A stretch of 64,000 bases of DNA from Blastobasis lacticolella (GCA_905147135.1 LR990053.1:5654501-5718500); one strand, 5' to 3'; positions 38,520-50,854 are shown, numbered from the stretch's first letter. Made by a program: numbers and translations. The notes: generated from the letters alone by a model not told the origin.

Positions 38520-39612
38520 CTGTTTAGCCTATCACCTATTGTAACACACTTTACGCTACTACAACCATAAAGAGGTTACCAATGACTAACAATGGTAACA
38601 GAGGTGAACAGCATAATCGTAATCGCATGTAGGCCTAAACATAATGTTCAAATCGGTAATTAGGTGGTAGCTACCACAAGTGATATTGACACGCGGCGGG
38701 CGGTGCCAGTTGAGTCCTCCCATCATCTCATTCGCAGAGGGAGTGCGATAAAACTTTATCGCTCTCTTGCTTTCATTTTGAATGTTGTTGTTTCCTCCAA
38801 GTGTTGTCAGTGGGTAGCAGAACGATTAAGTTTCATTTCTATAGATATCAGTAGAGACTACCTTGGAAGAAAGAGATGTTAGGAAGGGCAAGGGGAGTAA
38901 GGAGTTTCTATCATTCCCGAGTCGCGGCACTCCTGAGGGCAGTGATGGTCATTGACCATGAGGAACGTTAGTATAGATAATCTATGCCATCAGGTAGCCC
39001 GCTTGCCCATTTACACCATGATCCAATCTGTCAACAGTGTCACGGAGGTCAGACGGCAATCGTTCTACAGTATAAATCACCTGATCTACCAAATCCTGAA
39101 TTATCGTCAAGGGGGACACCGGGGGCTCGCGCGCGACATCACAACCATGATATTGACGCCAAGATGACCCGTGTGCTCATTTGCACACACGTACTAGAAA
39201 ACAGTAACATCTAACGGTGGAAAGAAATCCTTTGTCATTGCCCTCGGCTCATTCATCCACAACCCGTGCTCGCGTCTAAAACGACCGCTTCACATTATTG
39301 GTGAGATGTACCATGATCTTTGGAGGGTTTGAAGATAGGTAGCAGTTCAAGCACAACAAAAATGTTGCAGGTTTGTTAATAAGTTCTTTGTTATCCCAAA
39401 ACAAAAATACATAGTTGTTTCTCATCTCTTATCTTACACTTCTGTTGGTTGTGATGTCAAGCGGAGAACAGTATTTTGTGAGATAGACCAGAATATTGCA
39501 TCCTCAGCGGCATAATATAGCTCCCTACGTACGACTCGTCTCAAATACCAGATATTCATTGACAGTTAATCATCATCCTAAAATATAAAGACTGAGGCCG
39601 AGGGAATTTGAT
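38520..39612. other. Intergenic with SINE and LINE scraps
   Basis: 38930-39010 has a LINE 3' remnant ('catcaggtagcccgcttgcc'). 39015-39160 is a family-B SINE fragment on the plus strand ('accatgatccaatctgtcaa', 'cctgatctaccaaat'). No gene seen. Confidence 0.45.
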
Positions 39613-39760
39613 GAGCGATATAGCACCAAGTTAGCTGAGCGATAAGCGGTTTAGCATCGAGTTAGTTGAGCGACAAGCGATATAGCACCAAATTAGCTGA
39701 GCGATAAGAGATATAGCACCAAATCAGCTAACCGATAAGCGGTATAGCACCGAGTTAGCT
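39613..39760 (+). repeat. 31-base tandem repeat, five units
   Basis: Units start at 39613 (short, 24 bases), 39637, 39668, 39699 and 39730, an exact 31-base step, with consensus near 'gagcgataagcg.tatagca' plus 'ccaagttagct'. Units differ by a few bases, so it is a moderately old minisatellite. Confidence 0.85.
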
Positions 39761-40150
39761 GGGGCTGCGCAGGCGGCGATTAGCGACAGGAGACACGCGG
39801 CGCGCGCATCGCGACCGGGTGTATAAATGCTTACCGTTATTTAGGTGCGTTTCCATTGCGCTGATTCATGATACGTGAGCCACCGTATTCTGCATTGCAG
39901 CTTGATTTTTTGGGAAAGATCGAAGGGAGGGTGTTGTAGTGACACCGTTTAAAGAATGTGGTGGTGGACTTGGAAGAAGAATCATAATCCCTTCTACGAA
40001 TGAGCTAAGTATCATATTACCTCACTCTACAGTAGGTATAGATAGGAATACCACGTCAAACTGTCTAAATAATGTAAAGCGCGTATTGTGTTAGTATTAT
40101 GCTTTCATAAAATTTTGTTTTAAACTTTTTAATATTTGTCTACTTTTTTA
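39761..40150. other. No gene recognised
   Basis: A GC-richer patch ('gcgattagcgacaggagaca', 'cacgcggcgcgcgcatcgcg') sits next to the minisatellite. It could be a promoter or CpG-rich remnant, but no gene start is visible. Confidence 0.3.
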
Positions 40151-41855
40151 TAATCATAATCATAATCATAATCATTTATTCAGTCATCACTGGTACATAA
40201 AGGTGTTAATAGTAATAGTAGCGGCTCCATGATGCGCCTTAAAGCATACTAAATATTACAAGTTTCACATGAACTTGATTGTTTATAATACAATTAAAAA
40301 GTAAATTAAATAAATGTCAAATCACTAAACATTATTATGTCAAATAATTAAAATTGAATGTCTTAAGTTAAAACAATTAAATTATAATGACAAATAATAA
40401 TAATTCAAATGTACTAATTATTTCATAAAATGTCAATAAAATATAAAATGTCAAGTAATAATAATTCAAATTTAATAGTTATTCCATAAAGTGTCACTAA
40501 AAAAATGTCAATCTGAATTATTAAAATAATGTCATCGCCCTTAAAAAAATAAAAATAAAATAATAAAAATAAAATGTATTCCTACCAAATAGAATGCTAA
40601 AATATCCAAATGTCAAAGTTTTCTTAAATTGATGTCACTAAGGTAATCATTAATATTATAATAGCATTTATCAATTAATAAATTAGTTAAAAATAATTTG
40701 AAATTTTTAACATCTAGAGATTTTGCACATTCTGGTAGTTTGTTATATAGTTTGGGACCCATTTCAGTAATATTTTTACTCATCATTGCTGTTTTGCAGC
40801 AATGTGTCTCTATTGTAATGTTTCTGGGTCTAAGCTTAATGGAGTCAACTACAGGCTTCTTTTTAAATATGTTTGGGTTGCAATGCACGAATACGCAACA
40901 CTCCAAAATGTACAGACACGGAAATGTTAATAATTTCATTGATTTAAAATGGGGCTGGCAGGAGTCCACAGGTTTGATGCCACACATTGCCCTAATACAC
41001 CTTTTTTGAGCCCTAAACACAGTTTCCCTCTCTGAAGAGTTGCCCCAAAAAATTATGCCATATCGCAAAGTTGCAATCACAAATCCATGATATGACGTTA
41101 GGACTGTTTGCCGGTCTGCTACTTTGGATAATTTATATAAGGCAAATGAGAACTTAAATATTTTTTTACAAACGTCCTGTGAATGTGTTACCCATGTCAT
41201 ATTGTTGTCTACATAGAGCCCTAGAAATTTAACTGTTTGTGTTTCGGCTATTGTTTGATTTTTATGTATAATTTTTAGCGTGTCGGTCTTTTTTCTCTGT
41301 GTAAATTGCATTATATTAGTTTTTTCAATATTAATTTTTAGATTGTTCATGTCAAGCCAGTTTATTACATTATTTAAAGTATTATTTATTTCTAATTGAT
41401 AATCAGTGTCATTATTGTGGTCAAAAAATATTGTATTGTCATCGGCAAAAAGTGTCATTTGATATTTACTTGATTTTACAATGTCATTAATAAATATTAA
41501 AAATAATAAAGGTCCAAGAACACTACCTTGAGGAACTCCATATTTAATGGTCTGGCTGTCAGAAATATAAGTTTCTTCCTCTTTGGAATCTATTGATACT
41601 TGTGTCAGTTTAGTATACTGTTTTCGACCTTCTAGATAGGATGCTATTAAATTTAAAGAGTTGCCACGGAATCCATAACGCTCCAATTTCCATAGCAGCA
41701 GCTTGTGATCAACGCGATCAAATGCCTTTGACATGTCCATGAATATGGCACATGATGGAGACCTCTTATCCATGTGTGTAACAGCATGTTTCACTAAATC
41801 ATTTTGATTTTGATCTCTATACCTATTCCACATAATACACCAAAAATACATCTTT
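40150..41855 (-). mobile_element. 5'-truncated LINE (CR1/Jockey group), minus strand
   Basis: Coding part at 40613-41851 on the minus strand, a 3' UTR rich in 'aataataattcaaat' and 'aaatgtcaa' repeats, and a terminal (TGATTA)n-type run at 40153-40180. Short tandem repeats as the 3' end suit CR1-like LINEs. The endonuclease domain is missing. Confidence 0.8.
40613..41851 (-). pseudogene. LINE reverse transcriptase, 5'-truncated
   Basis: 412 codons with no stop. It starts in the middle of the reverse transcriptase: FMDMSKAFDRVDHKLLLWKL, YGVPQGSVLGPLLFLIFIND and the catalytic box FADDNTIFF. After these come the thumb (INIEKTNIMQF, VKFLGLYVDN) and a C-terminal region ending LRKL. The N-terminal endonuclease and first RT motifs are missing, so the copy cannot move by itself. 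The frame is well kept, so the insertion is fairly young. Confidence 0.85.
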
Positions 41856-42570
41856 TTACCCTCCTAATACGGGCCGTACTCACGTCAGCTTTCCTCGGTC
41901 AATGGAAACGGTGAATAATTACGCCCAAACAAAATGTCCACAAGCGTGACGGGTGTCCACTGTCCAGCGAGGGTCCAGCCTCCATTGTGGTGCTGGGATC
42001 CGCGCTGCTCGGTGCTGGGACATGCGAGGTGAGTGGCTCTATCTATTTACTAGTCAGTGATCACTATACTAATGTTAGTTAACCTTTTAGTATATTGGCT
42101 TCGACTAATATCGCGGGAGACAAGAAAACTTAGCTAAGAGACACTGATGAAAATCTATTGGTATGGTATACTTTTATATTTGTTGAAAGTTATGGACGGT
42201 GACAAACATTTGTTATGTTAATTATTAATGTTATGGATGGGCAACTATGTGGGCAGTACCTACCTACCTAGTGGTTGCCTATTGTTACAAATTATGTCGA
42301 ATTAATAGGTAGAGTTTTGTATTTTCTGTGTCGTGGAGATTCGGGATGAAATTTTGAGTAGAACCTCGCGTTAGATTCTCTCTCGATTCTAGAGTTTATG
42401 GTGTAATGTGACCATGGAATGGGACAGTGTAAATGGTTTCAAATTTTAATTAAGTGTCGCTCAGTTTTTAGAAAGGTACTTAATTGAACTCTTTAAATAT
42501 TCACGGACCACAGTGCTTTACTTACCTACAAAATTATAGTAGTTACCATATCAATTATCATAATAAGACA
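41856..42570. other. No gene recognised
   Basis: Intergenic. The stretch near 41950-42020 is GC-richer ('gtgtccactgtccagcgagg') and unlike its surroundings, perhaps a repeat edge. Confidence 0.3.
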
Positions 42571-42576
42571 CCTACT

Positions 42577-43305
42577 ATTATTATGAATTAAATCACTTTT
42601 TTTACACTATTTTCACTTAATTATACAAATTTTATGAAATTGCAACCGTTTTCGAATTACTAATCTTCAGGCAATGATTTTATATTTTGTTTACAATCTA
42701 TATGTAGGTACCGACAGTATACAATAATGTTAGGATGTTACAGTGCAGAGAAATGTACAGTATGTCAACATGATACAAATTACAAGTAGTCATAGTTATT
42801 TAATGTCAATTGTTATACATTTAAATAAATGGAAAAAAATATAAATGATACCGAAGGTATGTCATTTAAAATAATTTAAAAGAGGTGATGTAAATAAGGA
42901 AATTTTGTCAATTATTATATTATTCTTCTTTAGTCTGTTCACTTCTATAGCTTCTAGTCCATCCAGTCTACGTCCTTTCCCAGCTATATGAAGGTATTTT
43001 ATGCGATTATCTGGGTTAAAACTTTACCTGAGCTAAAATGACATACCTTCGGTATAATTTGTATTTTTTGCCATTTATTTAAATGTATAACAATTGACAT
43101 ACTTTAAAAACTTTGACTACTTGCAATTTGTTTTATGTTGACATACTGTACATTTCTCTGTCGGTACCTACATATAGATTGTAAACAAAATATAAAATAA
43201 TTGCCTGAAGATGAGTATTCGAATCAGGTTGCAATTTAATAAAATTTGTATAATAAAGTGGAACTAGTGTACAAAAAGTGATTTAATTCATAATAATGGA
43301 GTTCC
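42577..43305. mobile_element. Fold-back element with 290-base arms
   Basis: The left arm (42577-42870: 'attattatgaattaaatcac', 'gcaatgattttatattttgt', 'taccgaaggtatgtcattt') is the reverse complement of the right arm (about 43030-43305), with a 160-base centre. No coding frame. The two arms would form one long hairpin. Confidence 0.8.
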
Positions 43306-44650
43306 ATCATGAAGTGACAACACAAAGTGTTAAGTATTCCTTCCATTACTTACCACATTAATTATCACTGTAACCATGTAGCCCATGTCAAATGGTGGCA
43401 GAGAAGACTATTGATAACATCAACCAACCACATTTTACTTCTGAGTAGGTTCTACATATCCGTCAAGACAGACTTGTCTTATTTGGTGAACAAACAATAT
43501 CCAGAATTACGACTTGCCGTATCAATAATGCTACGTACACGGTATATATAACTGTGTACGGTTATTATAGATGTTTTGAATTATTATATAAGATAGGTAC
43601 TCATAGAATGTGAACTACAAAGAATGCTGCTGCAAAAAATCCATTTTAATACATACTTTCCATAACTAAGAGAAGTCAGTTTTGACAGATTATAGTAGAT
43701 TCTTGCAATAGTTGAGTACGATAGTAATTGTTCAAAGTTATCAACACAGCGATCTCCAACCCGCCTGATACACCTCGCCCCAATAATGTGGAGTAGGTTA
43801 ATTAAGTCCAACAGGGCACTGTTGATTACTGAGGAAATGAATAGCATAACACTAAAATAGTTACTTATTGCCAGTTACAACGATAGATGGTTGAATGGTT
43901 GCAGAGTTTTCCCAAATGAACATGGAGTTCTTCAAGAAGGTTCTAAAGAGGTTTTTACGGGATTTGTATAAATACGCTAATGCTATACCTGATATTGCAA
44001 ACATCGTTAAGCAACGTTAACTGCTTACTAGGTGGGCCGTACGCTTGCTTGCCACTTTAGTGCTACACGTAGGTGTAAAAGAATTGTACCCTATTACATA
44101 CTAGTCAATCTCGGCTTCGCCAGGTCTCGCTTTCCTACTCTTCCTTCTACTTCGCCTGGTTTTCGGCACCCTCGGTCTGTTGGACTCGAATCCGACTCAG
44201 TGAAGTCAATATCGATGTCGATGTCTGTTCTGTCGGAATCTGTTTCCCCTAAAAAGTTTTATGAAGTGAGTGGAGTGGAGACAACACAAGGGAATAATCA
44301 TTACTGATGACCAGTCGATGGGTGTGGAACAGTGAAGGGTGTGATGTGCAAGGCCTACGAGTACCTATATTGGCTAAGATAGTGAAGACGAACCAGTTAA
44401 ATTTCGGTATGTTTTTATTATCGCTGGTAGCAAACAAAGTGGTAAGCGGTACTGTAATAGCCTATGGACATTTGCAATGTAGCGAATATGTAGGTGTCGC
44501 TACAGCAATACCAGGGATATCAAAGTATGTTCGTTTTTGGTTCCGCAAAAACCTTTACAGACGCTTTTGTTAAGGTGTCGTTTTGTGTGTACGTCATGGA
44601 TTTTGATAAATAAGTCCATAATCACCGTCATCTTGGTGTCGTGTCCTGGT
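43306..44650. other. Intergenic, LINE remnants
   Basis: 43740-43790 contains 'cagcgatctccaacccgcct', a scrap of the RTE 5' region. 43900-44055 has a decayed LINE 3' end ('actaggtgggccgtacgctt'). 44080-44310 has a weak frame with Ser/Pro-rich composition, not recognised. No gene defended. Confidence 0.4.
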
Positions 44651-44653
44651 TGC

Positions 44654-44687
44654 GGCCCAGGGCCCAGGGGACCCTGGGCCCTGGGCC
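44654..44687. repeat. Perfect GC palindrome, 16-base arms
   Basis: 'ggcccagggcccaggg', two bases, then its exact inverse. Inner GGCCC/GGGCC units repeat within each arm, so several registers could pair. It is isolated in AT-rich DNA. Confidence 0.85.
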
Positions 44688-45737
44688 CCAGGATGTACAT
44701 AATAATTTGGGAAAACCTCAGCATGGAGCTCATGCCACAACTCAATTTTACAACGGAATAAAGTACCCCTGAAACCTACGCTACCATTTTGGTTCTACAA
44801 GGATAAACTCTGCACAGAACAAAGGAATTTGTTAACCTCTGACCTTACTAAGTAATTTTATCTATTTAGTCATTTGAACTAGTCATAATTAACTTATTTA
44901 GTCAAACTAAACCAGACAATGGGTTTCAAACACAAGGTCATCTGAAGTTTGATTGTTTTGACCAGACAGGATCAGTGCACTTCCTGACAAGTACATTAAA
45001 TTTATTTTGAGTTGTAGCATTGAAAATACTATGTAGGTACATACTTCTGAAGGCTGCTGGCTCTTTCCTATCTACGGAGCTAGCTAGATATATGTCATGA
45101 TACTCGTCTTATAAGAAGTACCATCGCCACAATATATGTGGTATCTACGGATTGTACCTTGTACTGCTTACCATCAGGTGGGCTGTCTGCTTGTTTGTCA
45201 CTGAGTATATAAAAAGAAACATATACAACAATATTTCACACTTTCTCCAACAGCCATATCAACGTCCACACGTCATGATCACAAGCCTCCTTCAAAACTG
45301 AAGGTTGCCGTAGTGTCTTATCTATCCTTAGGTAGGTTAGTAGGTAAGTAGGTTTGGCGAGCGGGTTGAAGATCACTCGTAAAGTTTACAATTTTAGTTC
45401 TAAATTTTTTTAGCTATGTATGCATATTTGGATCTACGGACATCTCAGACGTCCTGCGTCTAGACTAACTACCGACCTTTGAAATTACAGAGCAAATGCT
45501 TTCTTTATCGGTCAAAATCCATGGAATCCCCAAAATTGGGTCACTGTAACGGGTTAACTACATGGCTATCAATGACCATTGTGCTAGGATAACGGTGATC
45601 GATGCTAGGGAGCATTGTCAATAAATGGTCAATGGTAATGGTCATTATGTGGAGCGGAACGGTGTCTGGCGATGGTCACAGGTTGGCGCGAAAACGTGGG
45701 AATTGGACGTTATTCGGCTGGCCATTGTCATATTAGT
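44688..45737. other. Intergenic; LINE 3' scrap at 45165-45220
   Basis: 'ttaccatcaggtgggctgtc' followed by 'tgcttgtttgtcactgag' is a decayed LINE 3' end of the 61-62.6 kb family. Otherwise nothing recognised. Confidence 0.4.
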
Positions 45738-46003
45738 GACGACCTGAGTGGTTCAGTTGGTCAACATGCCGGGTCTGCCACGCAGAGGTCCCGGGTTCGA
45801 TTCCCGGCCAGGCAGAAATTTAAATGATGAATTTTAATTTCTGTTACGGGTCTGGGTGTTATATGTATAATAAGTGTGTATTTAAAAGTATACATGTAGT
45901 TTATCAGTAGTGTAGTACCCATTACACAAGCTTTGCTTACTTTGGGGCTAGATGGCACTGTGTGAGTGGTCCAAGAATAATTTATTTATTTATTTATTTT
46001 TAG
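45738..46003 (+). repeat. tRNA-derived SINE (family A), complete
   Basis: Head with A-box-like 'gacctgagtggttcagttgg' and B box 'gggttcgattcccgg', body 'tgttacgggtctgggtgtt', 3' block 'ttggggctagatggcac' and a (TTTA)n tail. Complete in structure. Confidence 0.85.
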
Positions 46004-46299
46004 GCACCAATGACTCATTTAGCTAAGATTATTGTTATATGGAGGAGCGACCTATACTAACACAGACAAGAAATATTGGTCTACTGGGTGGGATTAACCC
46101 ATGGTACCTATCCATTACTAAAGTGGATCTATGAAATTTATTATTTATTTTAAAGTTAAGGAGTCTGCTTTGATGGGTACCACGGAAATTTGCCTTATCT
46201 ATTTCTGCTGCCGATTACAATGCCCAGTTAGTTAGTGGGTGGGGGGGTTTGGGGAACCGTGGCTTTGACTATGGTGGGGCATTTGCCTTTTTGCTGCCA

Positions 46300-46432
46300 G
46301 AGCAATGTGTGATAGAGGTGGGCAACGCATTGGCGATACTATTGGTGTTGCTAATGTCTATAGGCAGTGGTGACCACTTTCCATCAGGTGGCCCACTTGC
46401 CTTTTTGCCTACAGTATGACATAAAAAAAAAG
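46300..46432 (+). repeat. LINE 3' end fragment
   Basis: 'gggcaacgcattggcgatac', 'gtgaccactttccatcaggt' and an A-tail match the terminal 120 bases of the 61.2-62.6 kb LINE. 5'-truncated. Confidence 0.8.
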
Positions 46433-47278
46433 ATAGTAAATGCTAAAGTGCTTGAAGGAGTAGTAGGTATTGTGGGCTACTATTTTACCGCTTTCTATCC
46501 AAGTGGGTTGAAAGACTGTCTCGCCGTGTACAGATGAGATATTGAATAGGTATGCGTAGTTGAGTTTGGTGCGAAGTTCATAATTACTGTAGGCACTAGG
46601 TACCTGGTTTCTTTACTTTATTGTTTCAATCAAACATCTCATAGCCGGAATGAAATTCGTCTTATAGGTGTTGCCGATGTTAATCGAAAGTAGTTTATGC
46701 GCCACACGGGATGTGGAATCGTTGTACTAAGAATTATTTTTCCCCTACGTTTGCGCACGGCCATTTTTCTTTTTCCGTGACTGCCTACGAAATAAGAAAT
46801 TTATTAAAAATGGTTCCATAAAAAGACGCCATAAAATAGTTTACAGTATTTCATGACAATAAGGTATTAGAATTGTAAAAAGACGACGTTTAAGTACCTA
46901 TACATATGTTCAATATGTTAATACTACATGTTTTACTTCTGTTTCTTACCGACCTATTTCTTTATTGTTTTTTATAGGTACTTTGCTCCTCACAAATGTC
47001 CGTTCTGTTCAACAATGTTGTAAATTATAATCTATGTCACGCTGTCAATTCAGTGAAACAAGTGAACAACATTAAAGTTTGAATATTGAAACAGCACTCT
47101 TTTCAAAGCAGTAAACTATGATGATCTGTGATAAAGCGGTAAGCTAGTGGCAGCGTGTTTGCGAGACCGATAACCAACTGGATGGGTCACCGCTTCATGC
47201 TTTGAGGCTAGTTGAACTTTAGCACCGCAACGAGTTCGCCACTGATTAGGCGTCCTTCGCGTTAGCGAGGTTAAACAA
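46433..47278. other. No gene recognised
   Basis: AT-rich intergenic DNA. No frame or repeat identified. Confidence 0.35.
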
Positions 47279-47529
47279 GTAGCCGTATTCACAATGGCTC
47301 GGAAATCGGATTCGGAGACAGAATCGACAAAGGACCCCGCAAAAATTCTTAGGAAAATGTGGTTTCAGTTAATTTTGATGAAATTTTCATGTTATAGAGA
47401 GTACAGTTTCCGTGGAAGCTATCTGGATTCTGAATAACAGTTTTCGAGTCGATCGACACGGATTAGCCGCTCACGAATTTCGTGTCGAATCGTTCGGAAA
47501 CGGTTCCGAATGATTGTGAATACGGCTAC
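47279..47529. mobile_element. MITE with 17-base perfect inverted ends
   Basis: Ends gtagccgtattcacaat at 47279-47295 and the exact inverse at 47513-47529; 251 bases, with further weak pairing near the ends ('ctcggaa' against 'ttccgaa'). No coding frame. Confidence 0.75.
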
Positions 47530-48215
47530 AGGTCTTCCGTTGTTGACCCTGAGACTGATTGAACAGTCTCGGGAGCCGCTTGGCACCCTGTTACGACAGT
47601 ATGTTATTATTATTATTTTATGATTATGAAGCAAACCAGACTGTACCCGTCATTTTACAACCAGCATCCAACCCAACAGCGATGACAATTACGATTTCCA
47701 TATTTCATAAACATTACACAATTACTCTAACACAACACGGGTACGAGGTGCGTCCGAATTTGTCACGAGGCCATCGCGGATCGAATTCACGGTCCACGGC
47801 TTACGGCCGGACGCTTCCGCTAGATTTCATCACGTTTCCGACATGGGGGGAGGTCGTGGACCTGCAAAAATGTAACATACAAATGTTTTATTAAGAATAG
47901 ATGAGTAGGTATTTGCAATTCAGGGAAATTCGTCAGAATTGGCCTGTGTTAGAGTTGTAGGAACGATGTTAGTAGCTGGGTACATTATCTTTGTATGTTA
48001 ATACTAAAATCCTGTTACATAATACTTTTGTGTTTGTCTGTTGTTGCCACGTACATACCTACATAAAAATCCGTGGAGTATATTAGTTTAGCGTTAAATA
48101 GTAATAAACATTCAAACTTCCAAACTAATTATCTTCTGAGTTTTAAGAGTAGAATTTTCGTAGGCTCTTTACGTAATTGGTCCAGAAATCTACATTATTT
48201 GCTTTTCTGTTTCAG
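47530..48215. other. Upstream region of the secreted-protein gene
   Basis: It contains 'ttgtcacgaggccatcgcgg', a tRNA-SINE-like scrap near 47760. The 5' UTR intron of the downstream gene ends at 48215 with 'tttctgtttcag'. Confidence 0.35.
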
Positions 48216-48231
48216 AATAACATCAACCAAA

Positions 48232-49617
48232 ATGAAGCACCTGGAGATATTGCTGCTGTGGTGCAGCATACACCGAGCCTTTTCTGCTGATATGCCGCAA
48301 CACTTCGAGCAGCACAGCAGCGTGCAGGTAATGATAAATTATACATTTTACCTCACGTTTAACTGTCTTGAAACTATGGTAAAAGATAGTGTTATTAAAC
48401 TTCGTAATTGATGTGCTTTACAGCTCTCAGAAGATACAGAAGCAAGAGGAAGACGAGACGTCATCGAGGAGGAAAAGTTCTACAACACCCACTCTGAAAA
48501 CAGAAAAGATAATCTTAGTCCTACACCGTGGATGCCACATGGGTTACTCCCAGAAGATCCCACAACCAAGATATCAATAACCAACGACGAAATCAAGGTT
48601 TTACCCTTGTATCAGACTACAGAACGAGTAACAGACAAACCGACAGGCCGAGGAGCCAGGGCGTCGAACGAAAACTGGATAAAGCTGCCGTATCCCGGAC
48701 GAGATGATAGCCAAGATGACATCCTCACTCCTCCTCAACCGTCAGGCGATTTGATAAACTCGAGGATGCCACGAGTCAACTTCGTTACACAGAGCAAACA
48801 GCTCGAGACTTCGGAATCCAGGAACGATAAGGAATCTATACAGAGGCCTGGTAGGAACAATGAGATAAGGACCGATTTCGTCCGGCCCGGGGAAGAAGAC
48901 CGAAGTAAGCTATACAAGCCAGTGCATCCAAGGCAAGCTATGTATTACCCTGAGGAGTCCCAAAGGTATCCTGAAAGGTATATGTATGATGATCTGTATC
49001 GTAGAGATCCTATGTACGACCTGTATGATCGCCGTCGCGTTTACCCCGCTTACGGTCCGAGGATAGACAGATTAGATGACGGATACGACGTCATTCCTAG
49101 AAAACCAAAAAGGATAATCTACTACGCCCACTTGCCGGAAGTTGTGCGAACACCACCAAGTGTCGATTTGAGGAACAGATACCAACCGGAACCGTATCAG
49201 AGGGTAGATGACGACTACTACGCAAGGACAGGGCGGTACGATTACAGATTCAGGAATAGATACCCGGGTCCCTACCCTTACGCGCCGTTGAGGAAGGAAG
49301 AACGAAATTACCGAGACTTGACCGGCGCTGGCACTCAGATTAAAGATAAAAAGCCCGATGAAAAAATTACGCCAACGCCCATTTTACCGAAAAAACAAGA
49401 GAATACCGACTATAAAAACAATATTAATTCGAATAGGAATGTTAATAGGAATGTGATCAATAGTCATCAGTACCACGATGGTCCTGAACTGCTTTACACG
49501 GATCCAATGACCCACAAGGCGTATCAAGATGTAGTCAGACATGACGACGGTTACCTACGTTATGACGAACCACTATTCCAAAGTGCTGTAGAAGATCCAT
49601 ACCTGAGGAAATACTAG
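48232..49617 (+). CDS. Secreted Tyr/Arg/Pro-rich protein, two coding exons (429 aa)
   Basis: Exon 1 is 48232-48327 (preceded by a 3' splice site at 48211-48215, so a 5' UTR exon lies upstream); donor GTAATG; exon 2 is 48424-49617 after acceptor 'tttacag', ending TAG. The phases agree. Residues 1-19 form a signal peptide (MKHLEILLLWCSIHRAFSA). A furin-type RGRR site at residues 40-43 suggests a short propeptide. The rest is hydrophilic, disordered and rich in Tyr, Arg, Asp and Pro (many YxxR, RRDPMYDLYDRRR, PGPYPYAP), with no cysteine-rich module or known domain. It may be an extracellular-matrix, cuticle or silk-associated protein; I do not recognise the family. AATAAA at 49878-49883. Frame and splice sites look functional. 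Confidence 0.8.
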
Positions 49618-49877
49618 TAATATCCAGATTTGAGCTACGTCATTTGTGGCTCGTTTTTCATATTCAGATTGAAAAATAGCCTCAAATGAACCCGTGACTT
49701 TGGTTTCTAATAATTAATATCGGTGTTAAGATAAAGTGGTAATTAATGTAGTATTTATTCGTAGTCGCGTTCAATCTTATTTAGAATAGGTACCTAATAA
49801 TGCAGATTGTATATTTTTAAGAACAGATTTTATGCAAAAATATGCAGATTTGACAAACTATTTGTGTAAGTGTCGCT

Positions 49878-49883
49878 AATAAA
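49878..49883 (+). terminator. Poly(A) signal of secreted-protein gene
   Basis: AATAAA 260 bases after the stop. A second AATAAA lies near 49951. Confidence 0.5.
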
Positions 49884-49899
49884 TGTAATTACTGAACAG

Positions 49900-50450
49900 T
49901 TGCTTTAATTGGGGGCGGCGTGTCGGGGCGGCCGACAAATTGTACAAGTAATAAATCGAGCGTTTAAATTAAAACACGGGAGGGTGAAGACGAATTTCAT
50001 TAAGAATTAATTAATGTCATTCTTAAACCGTTTTGTTTTTCGGCGCGAATAAAAAACATCTGTCGGAGATGCTCGTCCGCGTCGCGTTTTCTTGAGGTAA
50101 TTAAGCAATAAATTTCTCCGCTGGCAACACAAGGTGGGGGCCAATTACAGAGCGCATTTAGGAAAATGGATGTTCACTCGAGACCGTGTCCAAAACCAAC
50201 GTGACTAATTAGAATTGAGGGCTTAGAAAGAATCCTACGACGTGACAGCTTGTAATCAAGGGGATAGATTCCGTTTTTACTTTTTATTCTTTAATGTTGC
50301 CAGAAGCGGTCGCAGATTAATGGGCGGGAGATAAATTACGCGGTAATTAAATGTGTTGTCTGGGGTTGGCGCGAGGGCTCGAGGCTTTGAAAACTAGATT
50401 TGCATCAGCTGTAAATCATTCTGGTAACATTCGACACTGCGAATTATAAT
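49900..50450. promoter_or_regulatory. Possible conserved regulatory block with homeodomain-type sites
   Basis: A repeat-free patch with many TAAT/ATTA cores: 'gaattaattaatgtcat', 'ggtaattaagcaataaat', 'ccaattacag', 'gactaattagaatt', 'gcggtaattaaatg'. These alternate with GC-rich stretches. The pattern resembles insect enhancers bound by homeodomain factors. This is inference from motif density only. Confidence 0.3.
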
Positions 50451-50529
50451 TGGCTGAATATTGCATTATTTATGGGACAGTTGAAAGGGTTTCACAAAAT
50501 ATAACGTGCTTTGGGTAGCAATATATAAA

Positions 50530-50765
50530 ATAGTAGCCGTTCACAACAGCTTTCACCCGCGCGTAGTTTGGATCGTAGTACACAATCGACTTTCATGGGA
50601 GACTATAATTTTCCTGGGATTAAAAGTAGCCTATGTTACTCGGGAATAATGTGACCAACAGTGAAAAAAATTTAAAATCTGTCCAAAAGTTCTTGAGTTT
50701 ATTTATTACAAACAAAAATACAAATATTTTCTTTATATAATATTATTAGTATAGATATAAAGAAA
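50530..50765 (+). repeat. Interspersed repeat ending '..ttagtatagat'
   Basis: 'cacccgcgcgtagtttggat', 'ttcctgggattaaaagtagc' followed by 'ctatgttactc', and the terminal 'attattagtatagat' form a repeat type I know as widespread in Lepidoptera. No coding part. Confidence 0.55.
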
Positions 50766-50854
50766 GTACCTAGTTGATAAACTGATTGAGTATGAAGGAT
50801 ATACTTACAAAGACAATGTACCAAACAAATAATCGTGGTTGGTAACAATCTCAA

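Noticed and set aside
39613..39760. CRISPR array
   Set aside because: Units abut without unique spacers; this is a eukaryotic minisatellite.
44032..44307. 91-residue frame with Ser/Pro-rich end as a gene
   Set aside because: Its start lies in a LINE 3' remnant and no domain or splice context supports it.
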